Positions 48,832 through 58,325 of a DNA stretch of 64,000 nt are shown one piece after another (the stretch's first letter is position 1; every line of letters begins with the position of its first letter). The notes below the pieces were generated by a model that had not been told where the DNA came from, ran no database searches, and saw only the letters and a program-made list of their open reading frames with translations. Origin of the DNA: Hsuehochloa calcarea (lineage: Eukaryota; Streptophyta; Magnoliopsida; Poales; Poaceae); contig CM070598.1 of assembly GCA_036346395.1 (NCBI GenBank), forward strand, positions 8,911,517 through 8,975,516, read 5' to 3'. The position numbers were made by a program, and so were the translations under genes.

Positions 48832-49196
48832 TTCTATCCTAAGGAAGATAGACCTATCTGGTAACCTGCTGCACGGTGCAATTCCTCCTAAAATAGACTC
48901 CCTTACCAATCTAGAATATTTGGACCTTGCCAGTAATAATCTCACTGGCATCATCCCGGCAACCGTTCCAAACCTCACCCAATATGCTAGGCAACGTATT
49001 GCCACCGAACTTTGGCGATGCCCTCCCTAATCTCCAACAGCTATCTTTGTATTCTAACAAGTTTGAAGGTCACATCCCAACTTCCCTAGGCAATGCAAGG
49101 GACAACCAAGGCTGGGAATTCCTATATGAGTTAAGAAACTGTAGATCTATACCACATTCAATTAGTAATATATCCATCACTCTTAAAGTTTTATAA
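48832..49196 (+). pseudogene. Captured fragment of an LRR receptor-like kinase gene inside CACTA element 4
   Basis: Plus-strand translation gives leucine-rich repeats. One frame reads RKIDLSGNLLHGAIPPKI, SLTNLEYLDLASNNLTGIIP and NLT (about 48840-48980). Another frame reads LPPNFGDALPNLQQLSLYSN and KFEGHIPTSLGNA (about 48985-49100). SISNIS (near 49158) completes the pattern. The wording is that of subfamily XII (Xa21/EFR-like) grass receptor kinases. Only the LRR part is present; no kinase, signal peptide or start is seen, and the frame shifts between pieces. This looks like transduplication of host gene sequence by the transposon. Confidence 0.8.
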
Positions 49197-49489
49197 AAGA
49201 ACCGTCTGTGATTCATTATCACAGACGGCTCTATTCTAGATCCGTCTGTGATATCCCCACAACAGCATGTATGAACTGTTGGATAAGCAGTATGATGACA
49301 AGTTTGAGTTCAAAAGTTCATATCTAATTCAACTCAACATTACCATGAATATCCACATTGACATCAATATTAAAGATCACAAGTCCATAACACATTAACA
49401 CATGACAATGGAATAAATAAATTAATTACAATGGAGTAATTAAATTCTTAATTAAAATCTGACCCTTCATGATGATCGACGCGCATATA

Positions 49490-52400
49490 GCTAGCTTTCT
49501 CATCGGGTTCTTTCTCGAGCCCGATGCCGTCTCCGAAAGGTGGCAACTCGTCAAATTGATTGTATTCTTCCTCGTCCACTACATTCTCAACTCCGACAAT
49601 CCTCCTTTTCCATGAAGAACTACGTGGCGCTTCTTATTTGCCTGGTCGGTTACATAGAAGACTTGAACAACTTGGTTAGCCAAGACGAATGGTTCGTCTT
49701 TGTATCCGACACGCTCGAGGTCCACGGTAGTGACGCCGCATTTATCGACCTTCACCGTGGGAGATGGACCCAACGCACGTAAATAGGGGATCTTGAAAGC
49801 ACGTAGTCGATCTCCCATATCTCCTCTATTTGCCCATAGTACGAGCTCCTCACCATCCAGTCATGAATGCATCTATGCGACACCGCTGCTCAGACTGTGC
49901 TCTTCCTATCCCGAGTCAGCCAGATAAAATGTGTACCCATTTATGTCGATCCTTGCCATGTGACAATTGTAAAATGTGGCCCTCTTGCCAACCATAGCAA
50001 CAGATCATCACTTGATGACCTCCGAGTGATTCGCACCTTTAACCATTCGTTGAACCGACGGTTGTGTTTCTCTCGTGATCCAAACCTCCGACCGGTCTCG
50101 ATTACATGGCGCACCATGTCTTTGTGCTCGCCGATGTACGGGGACACTTGGGTCATGTGTTGCAAGACCGTGAAATGGGCTTGAGCGCACGTATCCAGAT
50201 CGGAGTGATTGATTTCCTTCCGATGGTCCCGATACCATCCGTCTCCCCTCATGACGAGATAGAGGCACACCAATCGGATCCACCTGAGCCATGTAGTCGA
50301 CGCAGAACTCAATGACCTCTTCCGTTGCATAACCTTCGATGATGCTGCCCTCCGGTCGAGATCGATTCCGTACCTAGGACTTGAGAATTCACATGTACCT
50401 CTCGAACGGGTACATATGACGTAGAAACACAGGGCCGCATATCTTTATCTCTTTCACAAGGTGAACAATGAGATGGACCATGATATCGAAAAATGACGAG
50501 GGAAATACATCTCAAGATGACACGTAGTCGTCACTACTCTACCGCAGAGCATCTAGTCCTTGGGGATCGATGACCTTCTCGAGCAATTGAGTTGAAGAAA
50601 TAACACGACCTCAAGATTGCCACTCGGACCTTGTTCGGCAAGATACTCCTAATTGCAACAGGAAGCATTTGTGTCATCAGCACACGACAATCATGCGACT
50701 TCATACCAATTAATTTCAAATCTTGCATAGAAACAAGTTTCTTAATGTTAGCGGAGTAACCAGACGGACTTTCACACCGCAAGCTCGCACGCTTCATTTC
50801 TCTCGGCCTTGGACAGAGTGTAGCAAGTCGGGGAAGGTACGTTCGTCTGTGTCGGTCTCTTTCGGTGCTAACTCGGTCCTTATGTTCATATCGACCAAGT
50901 CACGCCGCATGCGTTAACACCATCCTTTGTTTTGCCACTAATGTTCAAAGAAGAGACCAATCAAGCTATCACATACATTCTTCTCTACGCATAATGTCGA
51001 TGCAAATGGCGAACTTCTAAGTACTCCCAATAAGGCAAGTCCCAAAAATTGACCGCTTCTTCCGGATGTTCTTCTCACGGGTTCTTAATTTACGCCCTTC
51101 CCAAGCACAACATCGATATCCTTAACCATATCATAGACCTCTTTCCCACTAAAAGCCCTTGAAGTCGAACCGCCTTCCTTATTTCCGTCGAATTGTTTCT
51201 TCATCTTGCGGTATGGGTGACTCTCGGAAGGAACCTACGGTGACGCATATACACGCTTATGCGAGTTGTTCACCATACACTCTCCGTAGCATCTAAGCAA
51301 AGGCATGATGTGCTTTGGCTCCTTTTGTATGAAGCCCGACAGTTACCAAGGGCGGGAAAATCATTGATGGTGCGAGAACAACATGGCGCGTAAAGTGAAG
51401 TTCTCTCGCTTGTACGCATCCCATACTGCACCCTTCGCTCCACAAAGGTCACAAGATCTTCCAAAGAATGGTGCTAGGTATACATCAATATCATTTCCAG
51501 TTGCTTCGCCCTTGGATAAGTAGTGACATCAAAATGTACTTCCGCTTCATACAGAGCCAAGGAGGAAGGTTGTACATACATAGATTCACGGGCCAAAGTG
51601 CTATGTCACGCTCATGTTACCGAAAGGATTCATTCTATCCGTACTCAACCCTAACCTTATGTTCCTCGGTTCCGACCGAACTCTTCAAGCTCCGATCGAA
51701 GTTTCTCCACGGGCGTAATCAGCAGGTGTCTTAGCTTTCCATCTCTCTTACGCCTCTCGAGTGCCAACGCAGCAATCTTGCCTCCTTTGGGTTCGCAAAT
51801 AAACGCTTCAAACGTGGGATTACAGCAGATACCACAACATCTTAGCAGAGGTCCTTGCTTCACCTTAGCGATATTTTGACGCTTGTATCGGGATGCTTTG
51901 CACACGGACAATAATGCATGTCTGCATACTCTTTACTAGAGGATACAATCGTTCGGACATGCATGTATTCTTTCTACTTCCATTCCCAATGGGCAAATAA
52001 CCTTCTTTGCTTGATAGGTGGTGGGCAACACGCTTTCTCGGAAGGATGTCCGCTAGGAGACCTAACAACGCCGTGAAACTCTTATCGGACCAACTATTGC
52101 TTGCCTTCAATTTCAGTAGTTCAAGCACGGTTGACAACCTTGTGTATTCCGCTTGCGGCCAGGAACAAAGGTCTCACCGAGTCCTCCCTTAAGCCCTCGA
52201 ATTTACAAAACTCTCTCTCACTGTAGTTCTCTTCTGCATCGCGTAGCATCTGATCCAGATTGTCATCGTGCCCCCTATCCTCATCAAAAGCACATCCACA
52301 TCCGCAAATCGTTGACTTCTCGGCGATGTCGTCATTATTAACTTCGTACAATCGCTCTTCACCGTGGTGGTGGTCCAACATGTATACCCTTTTTTGAAAC

Positions 52401-52626
52401 CCCTTCGAATCAAGTGCGCTTCGATCTGCGCCGCGTTGTTAAACATCTTCATATTACCGCAATCAATGCACGGACAGTACATAAAATTTATCCCCTTCTT
52501 CAACATATCCTGCTCAGCGGCTCTTCTAAAAGCAACCACGCCATTAATGTAATCTTGACTCACACGGTTCACACCGCACATCCGATTCGATCCATCTACA
52601 CTACGCATGTAACAAATTAGTGTCAA
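49490..52626 (-). pseudogene. TNP2-type (TNPD) CACTA transposase, near full length but frameshifted
   Basis: Read right to left on the minus strand. The N-terminal transposase-associated domain (CPCIDCGNMKMFNN, HLIRRGFKKGYTCW) lies at 52370-52500. Then come SWSDKSFTALLGLLADILP (about 52050-52100), ERRKRDGKLRHL (about 51720-51760), the catalytic-region neighbourhood NDFPALGN and DATESVW (51270-51380), HRRFLPESHPYRKMKKQFDG (about 51190-51250), VEKNVCDSLIG (about 50950-50990), IKKLVSMQDLKLIGMKSHDC (50690-50760), and the C-terminal block GVTTVDLERVGYKDEPFVLA with VFYV (49640-49750). This is the normal Transposase_21 layout. Frame changes are frequent, so the gene as written is inactive. Confidence 0.82.
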
Positions 52627-53334
52627 ATTGATTAGCGATTAATTTATAGCAAACGAAAATGTGCAATATAAACTCATTCTCCAACATTTGTATCTAAGGT
52701 TATTGAAAGAAAACTCTTCACTAGTTATGTACCACACGCGGTGGCATAGCGTAGCCATGCCTACGGCCACAACCATGATCCCTACCTCTCAACACCGATA
52801 TCTATCTCAATTGAACAATCATGCAACCCAAATATAGGCATCACCTCATACAACACTTATTAACCTAAAATACGGAACAGTAAATGCAATATTGCTTGAC
52901 TCCAAACCCCACCGCATCGTGAACCTGTGTAAATTTTATTTTTAAGCCAATTAATTATCCTAACTCAAATTTTAGTGATTATTAGACCTAATTCAATTTT
53001 ATTAAGTTACCACTCCTAAGTCAAATTTTAGTTCATTAGTTATAAGGTTTCAAAACTAAGATTTGCAGGGCTAATATTATTTATTCCAACATTGACGGTG
53101 CAAGATCATGTGCTCATACCAAGATAGAGGAGGAGCCGCAGTTGGAGGAGCTAGGGTGGAAGTGGCGCTGGAGCGGTAGACACAGTGCACAGATGAGGAG
53201 CTAGAGGCGGAAGTGGCGCAGTTGGAGGAGCTAGGCAGGAAGTGGCGCTGGAGCGGTATACACAGCAGAGTGAGGAGCTAGGCGAGGAAGGGAAGTGGTA
53301 GACACAACAAGCGATCTTGGTGAGGATGTCTCGG

Positions 53335-53348
53335 CCAATTTATATGAA
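53335..53348 (-). promoter_or_regulatory. TATA box for the TNP2 transposase gene
   Basis: Minus strand reads TTCATATAAATTGG, just inside the right subterminal repeats. Between it and the coding start lies a leader with GGAGGAGCTAGG-type repeats (53125-53300). The arrangement mirrors that of the promoter at 48679-48690. Confidence 0.5.
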
Positions 53349-53359
53349 GCACAGAAATC

Positions 53360-53515
53360 GCTGCACGGTTCTATTTCGTAACTGCTCGTGATATTGTCTA
53401 TCACTGCACGGTTCAAATAGAACCGCTCGTGATAGGCCCGCTAACGCTAAAACATAGCCCAGACAGACCCAACACAGACGGTTCCAAAGGAACCGTCTGT
53501 GATGGGCCGTCTGCT
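53360..53515. repeat. Right subterminal palindrome array of CACTA element 4
   Basis: Short array: two CACTGCACGGTT/AACYGCTCGTGAT units, then one clean ACAGACGGTTCC/GGAACCGTCTGTGAT unit next to the terminus. It is much shorter than the left array. Confidence 0.8.
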
Positions 53516-53539
53516 ATAGCCTCTTTTGTAGTAGTGTAC

Positions 53540-54899
53540 GCAGGAAAAAAATGGGGGACTGTTTACACAGAATTAGACTGTTTTCTCTGTTAAAAAATTG
53601 TCACATTTTGAAAGTTCATTTACAACTCTATTATACATAAATTACAATAAATTATTTATGTAATTTTAGTTCTTGGTCACTCTATTATTCTTGGCCACCT
53701 CCCTCTCCTATTTATAGTGGAGGCTTAGACCTTCTAGATATTTGATCCTATTGGGCTCCCGTTAAGGTCCAAAATAAACGGGACACATACGCACGCATTT
53801 TAAAGCGTCGTTTTTATCTCCTCTTGACCAAACTAGCTACACCTTGCGCCATCTTGCGCCTTGGATTAGCTAATAGGTCACCCTTGTCCATCTTGCACCA
53901 CGCTTGAGTACATTGACCTCACCTGGCATCGTAAATCGTTCTAGACCTCAGCTCTCCAAGCCTAGTTTCGATCATCCTCGCCGTTGACCGTCGTTGACCA
54001 CCAAACAACCTGCACAACAATAGACAAGTAAACCGAATTTGGGAACAAGTTCTTCACAACTTGACCTATGTTAATCAAAACATGCATCATGCAACATATA
54101 TGCCCTGAAACTAATGACTTTGACCTAACAACCGCACATCGCCGCCACACCGCGATTTAACCAAGTGGAAACCGGTCGATCGCTTTAGGGCGGTCGACCG
54201 CCACACATGGGCGGTCGATCGCCAAGAATGGCTTAGCCGATTTTCAGCCTCTAAAAACCGAAACCTACTGGAATTTTCAATCCAATAGAATTTTTTACTG
54301 GAGACTCCAAAAATTATGGGGCCAAGTGCAATAGAATCCCCTCTCTTGCCTACATGCTCTATTTTTGGCCCAGCTCAAAATAACACTTTTTAAGTTAACC
54401 GGTCCGACCGCCGCCTATGGTCGGTCGGACCGATTTGGTACCGGTCTGACCGCCACGCTATGACCGGTCAGACCGGTTACTACCTGACAGTTCTAAAACT
54501 TGTCAAAAACACATGAAATAACAAACCGCAAACGTCATTGCCAATTGTCACATCATCCTAAGATCTGCAGCATATCCCCATGATATCCACATATTCAAAC
54601 GTTAGATTACAAAGATCCGAACGATTTCAAATTTGATCATCAACAGCAGCAAGCGGATTATCTTCAACAAGGAAAGTAACCCCCCTTTGATCATATTTGA
54701 TCCTATTACTTTCAATACAAAGTATCTTATTTGCAAATTGTATGTATGCATGTTCTATTTGAAGACTATTTTCTCGTTAGAGATAATTATTCCTAATAGT
54801 TGCATGAGCTGTAGCAAATGTTTATTCCTTACCACTAGCATAATTTAATATTCCCGCTGATGTTCATGCTCGGTGGATGATTTACAGTCTATGTATGTT
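53540..54899. other. Intergenic; GGTCGATCGCC- and CCGGTCAGACCGG-type repeats
   Basis: A stretch at 53569-53692 matches 41885-42000 on the other side of element 4. From 54165 to 54480 there are repeated palindromic words (GGTCGATCGC, GCGGTCGACCGCC, ACCGGTCAGACCGGT) of the kind common in grass retrotransposon flanks. No gene is supported. Confidence 0.55.
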
Positions 54900-56160
54900 T
54901 ATGCGAATTGATGCTTAGTCATGCTTAGATTCTGGTAGAACTGGACGGTTATCAACTTTGTTTATAACCTTGATCACACAAATCATTTTATTATGCTATG
55001 TCTAGCACCATGTGCTATATTAATTTGAAAACTAAAAGTGTAAATAAAATAATTTATACTTGGGCAAGTGGTTGGACGATGTGTTGTTGGGTGTGTGGAT
55101 GTCTTGCCTTGGTCAACAAGGACCGAACATCTTGTTTCACCAAAACCAAGCATATTTACGTGCTAACCACATGAGAGGATTATGGGGGCCTCTCTTGACT
55201 TAACACTTTGGTGTGTGTTAGCTCTGAGTCGCATGGTGGTTGTTGTTCTGTTAAAAAAAATTATGTTATTGTTGGGTGTGCGGGATGGGTTCTGGGTTTA
55301 GGTTCCCTACCCCGAGAGGCACCGTAGCTGTCTAAGGCTTTACCCGCGAGGGGTAGTTGACCGAGGCTTTACGATAACTCCAATGCAACGTATGTTTTTT
55401 CTATCCATATGGGTGGCTCGTAGTTAATACATTATATTAAAAACGTCTCGTAGGACTTAGCCTTGCAAGCATACTTACGGAAGTGCTTCATCCGATGGCA
55501 AAAGAGGCGGTCTGGCGTGTGGGTACATTAGTACACCCCTAAAGAGTTATAAACTATTTGAATAATCTCGTCCTAGGTTATGGACACGCTTGGGATTGAA
55601 CTTACATGAGTTAGACTTAACTTTTTGGAAATTCAAACTTAAAAACTTAATCGAGTGGCATTGAGAATGGTCTCATGCTATGTTTGTGAGCTACGGGGCA
55701 GCCACCTGTTGTTGTTTAGATGTTGTCTAATATTATTTACTCGCTGTTATTGGAAGTATTAAAAATATTTGCTCACTTGCCATTTCAATTTACTACTTGT
55801 ACTTCAAATGAAATGTTGCTTTATGCTGAAAATTGCTTAGTGTAGTAGCCTTCTTTTGATACATGATGTATCTAAATATTCATTTGCTTGTAAGACTTGC
55901 GAGTACAACTTTGTACTCAACCCGATTGCTGCATTTTCAGAGGAGGTTGACCCCCAAGGGGTCAATCAGTGTGAGACTACCTTCTACGACAACAACTAGT
56001 TTGGTGGGTTTCCATTCGGGTTGCCTTGTGGGTAAGGGCAGCCGGTCGACTTTTTTGGTGCCATCCTATGGCTTCTGGTATTCACCACGTACTTGGATTT
56101 TATTATTGCTATTTGGATGGTCGACCATATGTATGAAAATTGAAGTTATATGATGACTAT
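54900..56160. mobile_element. Probable Ty3/gypsy LTR-derived sequence
   Basis: The segment with GGTACATTAGTACACCCCTAAAGAGTT-like wording, GTTATGGACACGCTTGG and the later TTGCGAGTACAACTTTGTACTCA resembles the LTR text of grass gypsy elements as I remember it. No polyprotein, clean TG/CA ends or target duplication was found, so class and limits are tentative. Confidence 0.4.
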
Positions 56161-58325
56161 TTTGTAACTTTTTTAGACTATTGTATTGTAATATTGTTGT
56201 ATGACATTGACATTGATATTGTTTTGTGTTGTATGTGTAACGCTCCTGGGAGGTACATAATACACTGAGGGTAGGATATTTGATTTGTAATGCTATAACC
56301 AATCGGATGGTTAAGTATTACAAGTTAAATACCCCTAGCTCTCACAACTATGGTTCTTGTTACAAGTAGTAATTTACAACTGCAAAATGGGACTACATCC
56401 CCTCGCTTGCCTACCCTGCTATACTGGTCGCCTACTCATCCCACGTGCCGAATAGGGTGTCCACCTTGCCCTGCTCCTCGTAGTAAGGGTTCTCATCTCC
56501 TGCAGTCTCATCTGCACCTGCGTGTCCTTCGTCCCACTCGGGATAATTCTCGGCTGGACTAGGATATAACAAAGGAATGTACTCAACAAGCGTTAATAGC
56601 AAAAATGTACTAGATGACTCATCTCTGTTCTTTATCACATTTTCTAAGTCATCTCTTTTCTGAAAATAAATAACTCGTTCAAACGTTAAGTGACAGATTT
56701 TAATACTGAAAAGAGTACGTATCACTCGGTAAGAAGATAGACCTCCCAGTAGTCACTGTAGCCTCCAATCCAGGAGACAGACATGAATTTATAATTTTTA
56801 TTTAGCATTGCGCAGGCTTTGTACCACTTTACCCATAGCTACTATGAGCTCTCTCTCTCTCTGAGCTGGGTCGTCTGCATTTCCTTTTACGCAGGTTCGA
56901 GTTGAGAGTACAGAACATTTTTCAGGTTACGTGATTAATTTTCCGCCCATTACTTTTCGTCGATGTCCTAGGGTGCTCACCCAGTACTCCCCCGAGTTCC
57001 CGTAATGTTACTTGGGCCAGACTCTCTGCACCTAACACTCTACCTTAGCGCTATAGCGCTTTGGATCACCCACTCCCGGACTCTCCTACCAGCTCTGGGT
57101 TCCTCCAGCACACTCACATATAGTTACTTACCCGATATGAAGAGTATAGCCACGTAACAAGGTAGCATTTTCTGTCTGCCGAAACGAAAAAATGGTTGGC
57201 ACTTAAATACGACCTCTTATCCAGGTGAGAGTTTTGTTAGTCTTTATATATTAATCATATGTAAAGGGTCTCACCTCTTCCTTCATCTCTTTCCTGCCAC
57301 GGGCCCCCTTTACCAGCTATAAAATTAACACTTGCAGTACAGTTGCTCCTCTCAGCTATACCGTCATTTTCTTATTCATCATATATTTTCTGTTCTCTTC
57401 TTTCATTTATCCGATTTGATTTTGAGACATAATTTCTTATGCAAGTATATATATGATACAACAAAGTAAAGTTTACATTTAATATAACTATGTTGGTGAT
57501 CAAGGAATAAGCTTGCCTTCGGAATTGTAGAAAAGACTGATACCATCATGCATGCATCTGTATTAATAGAAGCACGGGCGTACAGAGGCAGATGAGCAAA
57601 AAAACTTATAGTAGAAATGGCACAATCGTATGGAATAGGTTCGTAGCCACCGGAAAGAGCGTGATAAGTGTCCCCAGCAGGGATCAGTGACGATTATATG
57701 TGTATGCCTGTTGATGTTTCTACGGTTAAAACATTAAGCAATAATTAAAGAAAAGTAGAAGATAACTATGTGGTAAAGTGTTTCATTAGAAGGGATAGCA
57801 GCTGAGAGGGATCGAGCAAGATTTGGGTTTGCTGTTGGAGGTTGAAGTAAAAAAGTTGTAACAGCGAGACGAAATATAAGACGTATGGTTTGGTGGGGCG
57901 CTGACGTGTGAGGGAAGGTAAGCTCACGGTAGGTCGCCAATGGTGTTTCGGTGTATGTGTAGCAAGGTACTCTAATACTATGTAAACTAATAAGATAATT
58001 TGCTACACACATAATCAATATGTTGCTTGAGATTAAATAGAGATACATGTGCATGTATATAATTTAGAAAAAAAGTAACTAATAGAGTAAGAATAGGGGC
58101 ATGCAGCTATATGATCTCTGCATAATGAGAGTGATTATGTTTCTAAGAACCTAGCAACTTACTATGCTCAATGATTTTCTTTTATTAAAGCTCATACTTC
58201 AATTGCGTTCATCAGGTTGTATTTTCCTTCAAGCTTCTATTGTCATTACTAATTTTTAATTTATCTTAAAAGGCTAAATAGCCTACAAGATGTATAAATA
58301 TATTATAAATCATTTATAAAATAAC
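56161..58325. other. Intergenic
   Basis: No gene, RNA or complete element recognised on either strand. The right part is AT-rich. Confidence 0.45.

Larger units (their letters stand above)
42300..53536. mobile_element. Large CACTA (En/Spm) transposon, element 4, with TNP2, Ulp1-type gene and captured LRR fragment
   Basis: An 11,237-bp element beginning CACTACTACAGAACACG and ending with the inverse of CACTACTACAAAAGAGG. TAC flanks both sides (42297-42299 and 53537-53539). Two minus-strand genes lie inside: a TNP2-type transposase (right) and a Transposase_24/Ulp1 gene (left). Each has a TATA-like sequence upstream next to subterminal-type palindromes. Between them is a plus-strand fragment of an LRR receptor-kinase gene. 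Left and right palindromes are of different subtypes (GCAGGCGG-type left, CTGCACGG/ACAGACGG-type right). All reading frames are broken; a suspicious loss of CTG/CAG words suggests some breaks are sequencing errors. Confidence 0.93.
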
